The notes: generated by a model from the letters alone, not told the origin. Shown: positions 36,529 to 48,331, numbered from the stretch's first letter. The stretch is DNA of 64,000 bases from Periglandula ipomoeae IasaF13 (GCA_000222875.2 AFRD01000149.1:1-64000), one strand, 5' to 3'. A program made the numbers and translations.

Positions 36529-38052
36529 TCACCGACGACGACGAAAGCGGCTGTTGAACCCAGGTCCGCCCTTTGCACCATGATTCCTCAACTTTGACCG
36601 CTTGAAATTGGCGTGAGCAAGCTCGTTGACCTTTTTGGCAACCTTCTTCACCGGACCATCTGTCTTCGTCTTCGTCTTCTTCGCCATTGCAACAGCTGAA
36701 GCTTCTTCGCCTGATGATGCCCCGTCTTCGTAATCCCCATCTGGTCCAGCACCCTGCGTCTCTGGAACCACATCACCCTCTTCATCTTCATCACTGCCGC
36801 GCTCTTGCGTCGTCACCAGCGGTCGCTTCTTCATCGTCGGTCGAATGTTGACCTTTCTTGTCGTCCTCTTCTGGCCCTTCTTTTTGTATATTGGAAGTGG
36901 GTTGCCGTTCTGATCGACCCCGTCCTCCTGGGGACTATCGTACATTTCCTCGTTGTCAAAGCCTCCTAAAAGCATTGGACGACCCTGGCTATTGGTTCGA
37001 ACTGGTTCGAGAACAGCAGGTGGTATGGGCGCCGGTGCGGTTGCGGGAACAGGCTTCGCTCCCATGGAAGAAGATGTTGCTCTTGGCATATCTGTAGCTT
37101 CATTCTCCATCTCACGAAGGGCTTCCAGGTCGTCATCTAGCGCATCCTCTTCCACTTTTCGTAGACTGGCAACAATCTCGCTCAGACCTCGCACCAGGGG
37201 CTTTCTGGGTAGTCGGAGGGGAGCTGGGTCGGCAAACATGGCGTTCTCGTCGACTGCCGGGAGAGAATGTCGCTTCAGAAAGGCAGGCGTATCAAATTGG
37301 AGCTTCGACACGGAGGAAGGCGTCTTGCCGTCTATGCTCCCTCGACGATTCTTCATTGGTGTCGCAAACATATTTAGCATTTGCTTTCTGCTCGAGGACA
37401 TGGGCGTTCGGCCGAGCTTCGTCGTGCTTTCGGGATCATACGTGCCTGCTCGCTTGCTAGGCGTAGACAGGATGTTTGCGCTAGCACGACTGGGTGTTCC
37501 GTTGGATTGCGGCTTGTCTTTTCTGGATGGAGTTCCTAGCTCTTTCTCGACGAGGAGGTCGAATAGTCCGAGGACGCGGCCATCTCGTTGCGGCGTGGGA
37601 CCGAGAGAGGTCACTGGAGCTGGACTGAATAGTTTCCGCGATATAGCAGGGGTGTTCATCAATTCCTCGTCTTGAGGTCGCTGTTTCGACGGAGTCTCGG
37701 CATACTTCGTTCGCTTGAGCGGTGTCTCTACCGGTATGGGATCGGGTCTGCGCTTCTTGGGCTGTGATTCTGATTTTGATGGTGGCGGGAGCTTGCCGGC
37801 CAAGATGTCGCGAAGCTTGTTGTAGTCTTTATATTTTCTTGCTGCAGTAACTTATTAGCATGCTCCTCCGCCTACACTCTATGTAGATTGTCCGTAATTG
37901 CCAGAAGACATACCAATATCCGGATTGTCCTTGATGTCTTGTCGTCCGGACTTTTTGCCATGTGTTTGCGCCCACTCGCTCTCCCAACGTTTCAGTTCGG
38001 CACGGAGATCTTTTGACTTATTATCATACCCAGCTTTGGTTTCGTTATCCAT
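36529..38052 (-). CDS. SLD2: DNA replication regulator Sld2/Drc1
   Basis: Exons 38052-37914 and 37841-36529 (minus) give 483 residues; the intron (GTATGT..CAG) joins G|CA to give the conserved ARKYKDYNKLRDILAGKL segment. The N-terminal helix (YDNKSKDLRAELKRWESEWA) is the family signature, related to the N-terminus of metazoan RecQL4. The middle is disordered and holds many Ser/Thr-Pro sites (TPSK, TPMSSS, TPMKNR, TPSS), the expected substrates of S-phase CDK, which lets Sld2 bind Dpb11 at origin firing. The C-terminal third has acidic and Lys/Arg-rich stretches and ends SRFRRRR. The ATG at 38052 is taken over an upstream in-frame non-ATG extension. Confidence 0.9.
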
Positions 38053-38457
38053 GCTGAACAATCCGAGTCGAGCTCTGGCAAATTTTCACATGGACAAGAA
38101 AAGGTACAAAGCTTGTAAATGCTTCCGTTGAACAATGGAGCAGTGGGGCTCGACGCTATAGATCTTCGGCCACCGTCGCGTATGGCCGTGAGACGCGTCT
38201 GGCATGCCTGGACCAATTTAGCTCCAGCACACCAGACGCGATTTAGCGTCAACTGGTCGATAGCCGCTGGGACTGCGGTGGACCCACGTCATCACAGTCA
38301 CTGTCTGTCCGGTGTCTGCGGTGTACAACCGTCCGACTGTCGGCCCCACATCATCCGCCATCCCAGAACTGCTATTGTCGACGCCATCCGTTTTTTTCTT
38401 TTCAAGTCGTGAGCCGCTTGGCGGGCGTGCTTTTCGTAGATCTTGCGGATACTTGCT
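38053..38457. promoter_or_regulatory. 405-bp shared divergent promoter of SLD2 and the RING gene
   Basis: The start codons of SLD2 (-) and the Topors-like gene (+) are only 405 bases apart, so both promoters must lie here. The plus-strand side is T-rich just before the RING gene. No specific site is identified. Confidence 0.5.
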
Positions 38458-39576
38458 ATGGATCCAGCTCAGGATTCAAAGGACAGCAATCTACGACAGC
38501 GCGTCTTACAGAATACACTGGAAGAAGTCGCCGCGAGGGAAGAAGACGCCACTGCCGACTGCTGCGTCATCTGCCTCGATATTGTCACAGAACCATGTGA
38601 AGCTCTTCCATGCGGGCACCGCAACTTCGACTATCTATGTGTGTCAAACTGGCTCTTCGAAACGCCCCAATGTCCCCTTTGCAAAGCAACAGTCACCAAG
38701 GTCGTTCATGGCCCGGCTGACGCCCCCATGACCACCTTTTTGGATGAGAAGAAGCCGGTTGCGACATCCTCATCCGCTGCGACAGGCTCATCCTCACGAT
38801 CCTTTTATACGGGTGACTACGAGCGCCGCGCACGATTCAGCTGTCCTCGAGCAAGACCCAGGCAATATCGGGAACAAAGCAGGCGGCCAGCCGTCTCGGA
38901 CGTGATCGCTACTCGCCGCGACGTCTATCGCTACCAACGTTACTCTAAACACGTTGGATCGAATCGCCTGTCTCGTTATCGAGAACTTACGCCACATATG
39001 TTCTGTACGGATTCAGAACTCGTATCTCGCGCAAGGATGTGGATACGGCGAGAGCTACGGGTATTTTCCTTCCTATCGCTCGACAACGACGAGGGCAATT
39101 CACAGTCTGGCGGCCCGTCTAGCCCTCGGGGCGAAGCACAAAGGCGCCGCGCCAACAATGCCGAATTTCTATTGAAGTACATCGTGGCGATTCTCAAATC
39201 GGTAGATGTCATGGGCAGTGGCGGACAAGCCGAGGAGATGCTGTCGGAGTTTCTTGGCAGAGACAATACGAAGCTGTTTCTGCATGAGCTCCGAGCATGG
39301 CTTCGAAGTCCATTTACGAAGTTGGAAGATTGGGACAGAGCGGTACAGTATGATGTTGCTTCCGAGGGGAGATCCTCAAGGCAGGAAATTTCAAGAGATG
39401 AATCAACTGATGAGCGACGGCGAAGGGGTTACGACGAAAGGAACAGATTTGGACCTAGACAAAAGGGAGACTTCTATCGGCCGGCAAGAGACGGATCATT
39501 GAGGCGCAAGGATTACACACCCAGAAGTGAGAGATCCAGCCGACAGCGGAGTCGATCGCCTGAGCGAGGCAGATAG
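38458..39576 (+). CDS. RING-finger E3 ubiquitin ligase, Topors-like
   Basis: Intronless, 372 residues. The RING spans residues 36-75: C36VIC39, C52GH54, C61, C72PLC75. The ligand normally Cys or His after the Phe is Asp (D58 in GHRNFDYLC), as in some other fungal RINGs. Residues about 225-285 (FLGRDNTKLFLHELRAWLRS, then SPFTKLEDWDRAVQYD) resemble the helical region after the RING in TOPORS. The C-terminal 90 residues are rich in Arg, Ser, Asp and Glu, ending RQRSRSPERGR, an RS-like tail that suggests a nuclear or RNA-linked location. An E3 role is well supported by the RING; substrates are unknown. Confidence 0.85.
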   Translation: MDPAQDSKDSNLRQRVLQNTLEEVAAREEDATADCCVICLDIVTEPCEALPCGHRNFDYLCVSNWLFETPQCPLCKATVTKVVHGPADAPMTTFLDEKKPVATSSSAATGSSSRSFYTGDYERRARFSCPRARPRQYREQSRRPAVSDVIATRRDVYRYQRYSKHVGSNRLSRYRELTPHMFCTDSELVSRARMWIRRELRVFSFLSLDNDEGNSQSGGPSSPRGEAQRRRANNAEFLLKYIVAILKSVDVMGSGGQAEEMLSEFLGRDNTKLFLHELRAWLRSPFTKLEDWDRAVQYDVASEGRSSRQEISRDESTDERRRRGYDERNRFGPRQKGDFYRPARDGSLRRKDYTPRSERSSRQRSRSPERGR

Positions 39577-40022
39577 ATGCGTTTTGCATTGGGCATTGAG
39601 GGCGTTTTGGTTAGGATTGCATGATACCCCTGGATGATAGATGGCGTTGGCTCAAATTCAAGGTCTACTACATATTTGCATACTCAAGACCCATGATTTC
39701 TGCCTATCGATTTGAGTTTCTAGGCGATGGTAGTCTCGTCGCCGCGTCATCGGTTCACTGTGCGTAGAGCTACTGCTGATGGACTGGCGGAGTTCCGCCC
39801 GCTAAAGATAGTTGCAATGGGTCTTCAGAAGTCACACTTCTGATACCAACGGCCGTACTATAATTTGGCATGAATCAGTATCACTGAATGGTGAGACTAG
39901 GCAGACATATTTCATACATGTATAAATGACAGCAGCCAAGCAAGCTTACAGATCGCATCAGGAATAGCACGTCTGTTCTTTATCCTCTTCATTGCCTGGT
40001 ACTTGGTCTACCCAAATAAAGT
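39577..40022. other. Intergenic between RING and FrnE-like genes
   Basis: Short spacer of mixed composition. Presumed terminator of the RING gene and promoter of the oxidoreductase. No gene seen. Confidence 0.5.
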
Positions 40023-40738
40023 ATGACAGAGTTCTTCGTGAGCATTATCTCGGATACGGTCTGTCCGTTCTGCTACCTAGGAAGAGCACGCCTCGAACGC
40101 GCTATAGCCATCTACCGGAAGACCGTTCCAGGAGCCTCCTCTTCCATCTTCAACATTCGGTGGCATGCCTACCGTCTCGACCGACATCCACCTTTAGAGT
40201 CGGTTCTAGTGACAGACATCGCTGCACAAAGGTTCGGTGCGGATAGACTCACATCAAAGCGTGCGCGCATGGCACAGCTGGGTGCGCAGGAGGGTTTCAA
40301 CTTCACCTTCGGTGGTAGGATCGGCAATACCCGCGATTCTCGTCGCATGATCCAGCTTGGCAGGCAAAAGGGCCCGGAAGTAGAGGATCGTCTCGCCATG
40401 GCGATAATGCGCATGTTCTTTGAAAAGGACGGCGACATTACTAGCTGGAGGACTTATCTCGAGCCGGGGAGGAGGTTGGCATTCCACGGACCGAAGCAAT
40501 GGCGTGGCTGACAGACGGTTCAGGTGGCCAGGAGGTTGACAAGGAGGTTGAGGAGGCATATGCGAGGGGATTCAAGGGCGTGCCAGCTTTTATCATCAAT
40601 GATAAATACGAGGTGGATGGCGCCGCCGATGTATCGGAATTTCTTGATTGTTTCGTGAGAGCCAGGGATGATATCGAAGGTTCCGTCGATGAAGTTCGCT
40701 CTTCTGACAAGTGTGCGGACAAAAGCTGTGTGCTGTAG
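40023..40738 (+). CDS. DsbA/FrnE-family thioredoxin-fold oxidoreductase with a frameshift
   Basis: The ATG at 40023 opens a DsbA-like fold (FrnE/2-hydroxychromene-2-carboxylate isomerase group): SIISDTVCPFCYLGR carries the CPFC redox motif, followed by the helical insert and FFEKDGDITS. After the Ser codon at about 40445 the frame is lost. The homologous continuation (EDLSRAGEEVGIP, then the cis-Pro segment FKGVPAFIIND) is in the -1 frame and runs to a TAG at 40738. Adding back one base gives 238 residues, the family's normal size. No GT-AG intron long enough can bridge the two parts. Members are probably disulfide oxidoreductases or glutathione-dependent isomerases; the substrate is unknown. 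Either a pseudogene or a base error. Confidence 0.8.
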
Positions 40739-40830
40739 TAGACCAGATGGAAGACCGACAGGCCCTGCAAGCTCCGATGTACAGCCGTTGTCATGTGGAA
40801 TATGAAGCAACCCATAGCTTAGAGGCATTG

Positions 40831-41635
40831 TCACATGTTCATCAAACCCCCGAGATCTTTCTCCATCTGCCGCAATCTAGCCTGAAGCTCCCTCTTTTTG
40901 GCCTCCATTTCTTTGGCCTCAGCTTCCTCTCTGCGGAGGTCGTCCTCGGTCCACAGTTCGCTCTCCTCCTCCGCGCCTTCGCCGGCCTCGTCTTCATCTT
41001 CCATCCAGCCTTTGTTCATACTAGACAATTGCTCATATTGCTCGGCCACCTTCGCTTCATAGTACGCCAAAGTGTTCTTCCCATTGCGGTGCTGGTTTCG
41101 TAATGAAGAAATACGCTCCCTGGCTCCAGGCAGTTCATAGACGCCACAGAGCTTCTCTGCCCCTCGGAGCAGTATTTCAACGTCGACATCTCCTTTCCGG
41201 TCAGTTTCTCCCTTTCTAAGCTGAGAATGCATTTCTCCACCAAGGACTGCTGCAACGGCGGTGTGACGGCGAGGGTTCGTAGCACCGCGCGACGGCGGCC
41301 CAGTGGTCACTTCACCAGATGCTACATTGAAAACAGTTTGGCGTCGTTTTGTAGCTTTGGAATCTTGCTCAGTATTTCGACTACTCTGAGTGGCGGGAGA
41401 TAGCGGTGGTGAAACAGAAAAGAGAGCCCGCTCATGTGCCTCTGTATCTCTGATCAGTGATGTGATGTCGTGGTTCGAAAGCAAGGCATTCGTAAAGATC
41501 TTCGGGGGAGGAAATCTAGCATAACGAGTAAGCCGTTTGAAGCCCATGAGGAGAAAAGCTGGTTCATTACGGAAGCGCATCAATCCCTTGACAGGAATAA
41601 GCAATCTGTTCCAAGTGGCCCGACAGAATGGACAT
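40831..41635 (-). CDS. SPC34: DASH complex subunit Spc34
   Basis: Exons 41635-41571 and 41515-40831 (minus) give 249 residues. The 55-nt intron (GTAATG..TAG) joins CC|A and yields the conserved N-terminus MSILSGHLEQIAYSCQGID followed by PFPPPKIFTNALL and HDITSLIRDTEAHERALF, the hallmark of Spc34. The C-terminal 80 residues form an acidic coiled coil (EEESELWTEDDLRREEAEAK). The DASH/Dam1 ring couples kinetochores to microtubule plus ends in fungi. A gene model starting inside the intron frame would lose the N-terminus. It is convergent with the FrnE-like gene, 92 bases apart. Confidence 0.93.
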
Positions 41636-44565
41636 GACTGCTAGGCTGGATGTATCGAAAGCAGGCGCGTCGCGTAGTTGAAGAATATGGATATGGGAGT
41701 GCTTGCATTCGCTCTCACGGTATGGATATCTGATTTTGCTTGTTACCACGTAAGGTATCTCAAATACGGCTCAGAAGATGTGAGGTTCCGGTGGTCGCCC
41801 CTACTCTATGGTGACTTGTGATGGACGAGCTTTCTAGGTTTGTTTACTTAAGAGCAGTGAGACGCGACTCTTGTTCATGTTGGGGTGACGTGTAGTGGGA
41901 CAATGGATGAAGGAAGGAGCGGTAGCTTGCGTCGTAGGCCCTCGACTTTTGTTCTGATCTGGCCCGACAGCATTCTCGGTCACCGCGCTTTTGCACGTCG
42001 AATGCAAAATTATCGCATTGATTTGCTTGCGACTCCTGTAGAAGCTCCATGCAAAATCATTCACATTGTACATTGTAATCTGTATTTTGCAGCTGGCAGC
42101 ATATATGTGTCAGACAGCGCCCCCTCAGAAGATTTCCTGCCGCATGGACCTAAGGCGAGGCTAGAAGCAACGTTATAAGCGTCGCTGTTTGATTGAAGTC
42201 GCATTACATGCCGTTCCCTGTTATCAGGAAGGAAAAACCCCCTGAATCATACTCGGTCGTGCAAGAAAAGACGCCAAGTCTGCGAGACCATAATAGTGCT
42301 CATTATCTGTTACAGAGTATATGAAAAGACAAGTTACCCTGCCACAAGCCAAGTTCGGTGGGCTTGCGCCGCGTCATCCACGATACAAATAGAGGTCAAA
42401 TGGCTAATCGTCCCAGAGGAAACCTGCAAAGTTTGGTCCTCGATCGACGATTTTCTTTCAGCCAAGTATGATATTTCTGGAATTGTGCAAATAAGAAGGA
42501 GTGCTGTACATTACCATAGGCTCTCCATTGCTTGGTTTACTGCTACAATTTGATCGTCGGCAATTAAGTCCCAAGTAGAAGGAGCAGCCATCCGTACCTG
42601 CCACATGTCGTACAGATCGCCCCGCCATGGGACGGGAGAAGCGGGAAGGCTGCAGCTTTGTTTGAGCCTTGCTGGTCACATCGGATCCTTCGAGGCAGGA
42701 AGAACTGAGCACCAATACGTAAATGTCTCGCTCGTCTTGATCTTTAAATACCTGCTTAGTCGTGCGCGAACAAGTTTGGCGCGCAACAATCGCTTCCCCA
42801 GTCTACTGAATCAGCCGCATAACTTGGCTTGTCGCTGCGGAATGGGGTGAGCCAAGGGTCTTGTCATAATGCTACCACAAGACTGGGGACCACGAATCAT
42901 TTTCTTGAAGATGGACGCTTCGAGCAACTGGACAAGCCATCATCTCCAAGTATATTGTGAACGCCCTTGGCCATTGCAAGTCCGCGCCACGACAACATAA
43001 AGATGTAGATTATCTCTGATCCAAAACAGGTTCGTCCCATCCCTACCGAGGGGCCAAGAAATGATGCCCCTGATGCCCCTTTTGCCAGACATAGCTGCCA
43101 CCTCCCTGGACAGACTAATCCAGGCACAGTATGGAGCACTTCGTACAGTCTGAAGACTGCCCTGGAAATTTCTGCCCCGCTGGCTCCTCCATGGCCCTCC
43201 TCGACATGAGAAAGAAAATCGGCGGCACTGTGGACTCCGTCACCCCGTCCACGTGGCGCCGGGCGTCAACAGGCTTTATCATCTCTATTATGCGTAATAA
43301 ATTTGCTTGTCGTACGACAGCGGCGCACCTGGTAATAATTAGTCTTGATCCAGCAGGACAAGAGACAGTGTTGATGCTGCCGGTTCCGCATTCAGGGATG
43401 AAGCCAAGCACCAAACTTCAATCAAGTCGATAGTTCCTACCTTGATAATCCCTCTGTCTGCCCTTTCCTCGGCCCAGTCTAATTCAGTACAAGCAAAGTG
43501 CAGTGAAATCATGCTGGTGAGCATCATAATACTGTAACACACAGTTGCAAGTTATTATAACACTTGCACGCATGGTATCCATAGTTGTGTGCCGCCGCTT
43601 GCAATACGAGGCCATGAGAGGCGCACTAAAGAATTGTGGCGGACCGAATGGATTGGCAATTGATAGGACCCGTCGGTTCTCGTACGCAGACGTGGCAGAC
43701 TGGGCGCAATACCACACACATTAGAGGCTTACAGGATGACACCTAGGTCTTTCCACCGATTCAGGGGAGATATGCGATAGTAATACATGCCACCCTCCAG
43801 ACGCGAGCTGGAATTCTCGTGCCCGTGGAGGCGCTTTGCCCATGTCTTTGCCTGACTTTCCTTTGTCACCGCTGAGATCCTGAGAGCCACACATCGATAT
43901 CTGTCTCTTGTTGCCTGTCTTTTTATCGCTTTCTGTAATCGCGCTAGGCTTCATCTCGCATAAGAACTCTGTTCTTTTCTCGTCCCTATCTGTTCATCTT
44001 CTAGGCCGGCGGGGCTGCTGATTCGTACTATTGCTGGAGCATCGACCTTTAGTGGCCCGTCCCCCTGGTCATTTGCGTCCGGGGTGTTGCAGAAGCGGAC
44101 TCCAGTCGCAGCAAGGAAGAGGAACCATTATTTCTAACACTGCGTCCCTTTGATTAAGCACGACTTTTGCGGCAAGGAAGCAAGCGATCGAGTCGAGCTG
44201 CCCTGATGCCCTGTCTGGGTTCATTTACGCAGCGCGCACGTCCAAGTCTTTGCCCAACTTTGTTCTCACTTGCTTCACCTCCCACGCTTCGGATGAGGGC
44301 TCGTGGACGGTGTACATTGTGAACTCGACGCCGTTGCGCGTTTCGCTCTCTTGGCTGAAGCTCTCGCTTCCACACTCGTTTCAAAGACGCATCTGTGCCA
44401 CTATATCGAAAGAGAAGGAAGAAACAAAAGGAACACTTACGCCGACCATTACTTCGGTGCCGACTCTGCCGTCCTCGCCCGGTACGACAAATCGAATCGG
44501 TTGAGCAAACCAGTGCTCTCTCCTGAAAGAAGCCCTTCGCCCGCCAGGCGTTCGCATCAGAAATC
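41636..44565. other. 2.9-kb gene-free divergent region
   Basis: Lies between the divergent SPC34 and GT90 genes. Frames stay below about 175 codons and show no protein signature. 43.9-44.5 kb, CT-rich on the plus strand, is probably the promoter and long leader of the GT90 gene. No transposon or RNA gene recognised. Confidence 0.45.
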
Positions 44566-46647
44566 ATGGCGAAAATGCTAGGCCTTGGGCCATTCCCTCG
44601 CCGACCATCAGGCTTTTTGCGATATGGTGTTCTAGCTCTTATTCTCTTGACGGGGTTTTGGATGTTCCATCGCAACTCCGACAGCGTCGTTCGACTCGAC
44701 CCTTCTTTGAGTCATACCGTCGAGGGGAACGGAAAACTCTTACCCATCGATCCGTCACAAAAAGAGAAATCAACCTTCTCAAATCCATCGAAGCAACCTC
44801 CTGCGGCTGGCGACTCTTCGAAAGCGGCTTCTCCAAACAAAGACAAGACAACACAGCCCGGCTCTTCCAAGGCTGCGTCGTCAACTGATTTAGATGGTCG
44901 CCACCCTATCGACAAACTGCTTTACGATGCGCAACACGAATTCGGCGGTCTCAAATCTGGGCAGTCAAAGACAGTGGAAGAGGCTGCTCAGGCATACCGC
45001 AAGCGTCGCGGCCGTCATCCTCCACCGCACTTTGATAAATGGTTCGAATTTGCGCAGTCGCACAATGCCCTGATTGTAGAAGGGTTCTTCGATCAGATAT
45101 ACCACGATCTTGAGCCTTTCTGGGGTGTCGATCCAGCCCCGATGCGCCGCGAAGCGAGCCAGTTCGAAATGACAATCAACATCCGCGATGGTGTGGCTAA
45201 AGCTGGTAGTGATTGGTTCTGGACGAAGGTCTGGCTCAACATGACCAAAACTATTGAGCATCTGCTTCCAGACATGGACATCGCCCTGAACGCAATGGAT
45301 GAGCCTCGAATCGTCACACCTTGGGAGGAAGTCAACGGGTACATGAAGAATGCTTCGAAGACTGTCAAGCTGCCCAAAGCAAAGACAATGAAGAACGAGT
45401 TCCACCGTTGGCCTGCTCCAAAAACAGGATTTCTGGCGGGTGATATCACAAAGAAAGAATGGGAGGACGATGGTACGCTCACCACTTCAGTAATTCCAGA
45501 TTTAAACACACTAACAAAAGTCTGAATAGAGTTCTTCTGGAAGATCGCTCGTCGCGGCTGCCCTCCCGACAGTCCTGCAAGAACGACTGAGCTGCAAACT
45601 TCGTTCGCTGATCCTCCCGTCATCACCAACAAGTACGCCACGCCACACCTCTACAAGGGATATGTCTCCAATTACACCAAATCTGTCCAAATCTGTCATC
45701 AGCCTGATTTGCAGGGCCTAGAGGGCATTTTGATTCACCCTTTATCTACCAAATCGACGAAGACCTTCTTTCCCATGTTCGGTGGCTCTAAGTTGACTGT
45801 CAACAACGAGATCCTCCTGCCCGCGCCCATGTACTGGAACGAGGAAGAGCGGTTCGGAGGAGGTGACGACCATGGTATTCAGTGGCAGGACAAGAAGGAC
45901 AAGGTGATTTGGCGTGGTGTGGCCACGGGCGGGAAGAATTTCCCAGACAACTGGCGTGGCTTCCAGCGCCATCGATTCGTGTCTCTGAACAACGGGACCA
46001 AGATCAATGCCGCCGAGTCTGGTGAGGCCAAACCTGAAAACTTTGCGCTTCCCGAGCCAGAATATGGCATCCAAGCACACAAAGAGAACAAACTCGGTCA
46101 GTGGGTCAATGAGTTTGCTGACGTTGGCTTCGTCGACCTCATGTGCAGCCCTCCCCAGGATGGCAAGTGCAATTGCACCGATTTCTACTTCAAGACCACC
46201 GAGGGTATCAAGATGGCCCAGCAGTACGACAACAAGTTCCTGCCTGACATTGACGGCAACTCATTCTCTGGACGATATCTTGGATTCCTGCGATCAACGT
46301 CACTCCCTATCAAGGCCACCATATTCAGGGAGTGGCACGACTCTCGCTTGGTGCCGTGGAAACACTTTGTGCCCATGGACAGCCGGTTCCTTGACTATTT
46401 TGGCATCATGGAATACTTCCTTGGCTACCAGGGCCGCAACGCTCACGACAAGACCGCAGAGAAGATGGCCATGGAAGGCAAAGAATGGGCCGAGAAGGTC
46501 CTCCGCAAGGAAGATATGTCAATATATGTCCTTCGTCTATTATTAGAGTACGCCCGCGTCATGGACGACGACCGAGATAATATGGGTTGGGTCGAAGATG
46601 TCCTGAAGAACCCTTCACTCGAAAAGTCATGGAAGTGGTGGTGGTGA
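44566..46647 (+). CDS. GT90/CAP10-family glycosyltransferase (type II membrane protein)
   Basis: Exons 44566-45472 and 45530-46647 give 674 residues; the 57-nt intron (GTACGC..TAG) joins G|AG. A short cytosolic tail is followed by one signal-anchor helix (about residues 19-36, YGVLALILLTGFWMF), a Ser/Lys-rich stem, and a luminal catalytic region. The C-terminal half has the CAP10/GT90 features: KVIWRGVATGG, the FADVGFVD segment, DGNSFSGRYLGFLRSTSLPI and WKHFVPMDSRFLDYFGIMEY. Fungal GT90 enzymes include the Cryptococcus capsule protein Cap10 and beta-1,2-xylosyltransferases (Cxt1), acting in the Golgi. Donor and acceptor for this member are unknown. Potential N-glycosylation sites occur in the luminal part (for example NMT). 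Confidence 0.92.
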
Positions 46648-47147
46648 GGGATCACAGTCGGACGCAGAGACATGTTTTAACACGGAGCAACCGAACTATG
46701 AATGAGGGTTGAAAGAATACAATGTTGGAATGGAGCGGCAAAATCTTTTTTTTTAATTTTGGTAGCTATCGCACCTTGTGCCTGGATAAGGGCATAAGAG
46801 GTTCGGCGTTATGGGGAGATTGCTCGCTGTTTTACTATGGGCGGAGAATACGGTAGACTTTACACGTGAGGGAGCTAGGCGGGCTTTGACGCTGTACTAT
46901 ACGACTTTGAGGATTTGAATCTCCTGTTCTTTGATTCCCTTGATTCCCTTTTCTTGTTTTAGCAGGCGGGTACTAGCTGCCCTTTCATCATTAACTTTCC
47001 TACTTTCTCAGTGATACCTCTTATCTGAACAACCTCCGTTTACAAAAACGTGTATTAAGGTTCTGACAGCTACGCGAAACCAATTATACTGATTCTCTCG
47101 AGAGCCATCGTTCAGCATGACGGCTTCTTCAGAACAGATGAATTGGT
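46648..47147. other. Convergent 3' flanks
   Basis: AT- and T-rich 3' sequence of the GT90 gene facing the end of the secreted-protein gene. No gene seen. Confidence 0.5.
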
Positions 47148-47983
47148 CTACTGCTCACCCGTACCCCAGAAATACTTCCGCGACGTCTTCGCAGGCTGCA
47201 CACACGCCAGTCGATACATGTTCAACCTCTTCCCGAACCGCTCCTCCATCTGGCCCACCAACTCATCCTTCCGGTCCATCATTCTCTCGCAAACACCCTT
47301 GTGCTGACGCCGTCGCGTGCCCGAGTCAAACTGCACCGTCATATGGGGCATCAGGAGATGATCGTCGTTGTTATTGTTAATGATCATGTTGGTTAATTTA
47401 GGGGCGGTATACATCCGCCTGTAAACTGTTCCAAGGTTAGCATCAGTGATCTTTCCCACCCTGCTGTACCTATATCATGTCTGCAGGTAGGCTTCGGCCT
47501 TTGAGTTTGACATACCGTATTTTGCAGTATCCCCAAAACCATCCTGATACAACAAACTCTCCGTCCCCAACGGATCGTCCATCACTCAGAAACAACTGTA
47601 GTATATCTACAAAGTCCCTTCTCGTGCCGGCAAACGGTTCCCTCTCAAACTGTGCTTTCACACGAAGCGTCGCATTGACCTTGACGGGCCATTCGTTGTC
47701 GTTGATCATTACACTCGTCGGGATCGTGATGTTCATATCGCAGAAGCGCTTGGGGCATTGCTCATCGATGAGCTCGACAATGTCCCACGGCGTGTGGTCG
47801 AGGCCCCATGATTCGGTGATGTCGCAGGGGGTCACGAAGGTGTTGGCTATCTTGCCGGTGCGCCAGAGGACATCTTCGACGGCGGGCCAGTCGCGGGGGG
47901 CGGTCATTCCAGATATTAAGCTTGTGCTCGCCCACTGAGGGTTGGGAGAGGAGGAGGACGCCGAGGGCGATGGTGAGGAACAT
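47148..47983 (-). CDS. Putative secreted protein of unknown function, frameshifted in a G6/C6 run
   Basis: ATG 47983 (minus) opens a clear signal peptide, MFLTIALGVLLLSQPSVG, followed by EHKLNIWNDRP. The frame then turns to nonsense at a run of six C (plus-strand G at 47895-47900). In the +1 frame a protein-like sequence continues at once: RDWPAVEDVLWRTGKIANTF, then EQCPKRFCDMNITIP and FVDILQLFLSDGR. A GTATGT..CAG intron (47515-47419) joins the second exon, 47418-47148, ending YFWGTGEQ. With one base removed the product has 245 residues, at least five cysteines and two N-glycosylation sequons (NIT, NAT). I do not recognise a family. An alternative start at the Met in GMTAPRDW would avoid the shift but lose the signal peptide. 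Confidence 0.6.
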
Positions 47984-48331
47984 GGCGTGGTTGTGAGATC
48001 CTTTGAGTGTGGTGTTTGTTTGATTGAAACTGAAAACACCTCCTGGGGACGGATGGTTTCTAGGTGGGAGAATCAAATGCTGCCAACGGGGCATAATGCA
48101 TCTCGCGTTAGACTTTTCTTGCTTGCATGATGCAGAACTCTGCTGTGTTTCGCGCCGACGTTGGATGCAAATCCGAGGCTTAATGGATTACCTCTGCACC
48201 AAGGCTTCAGAAGATCACAATCGCTAATTCATCTTAATCGCGGTCTCTAGTATACAATCTATGTCTACATCTATATCAGAGCCGAGTGGCCTCTACCGTA
48301 CAATAATTTACAAATAGTATACAATCCGCAA
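47984..48331. other. Intergenic between two minus-strand genes
   Basis: Short spacer: promoter of the secreted-protein gene and the 3' end of the Mtf1-like gene. Nothing else seen. Confidence 0.5.

Noticed and set aside
36953..37675. Plus-strand frame of 240 codons
   Set aside because: It is antisense to the SLD2 exon, which has the Sld2 N-terminal signature and a sensible intron; the plus frame is Ser/Arg-rich shadow sequence.
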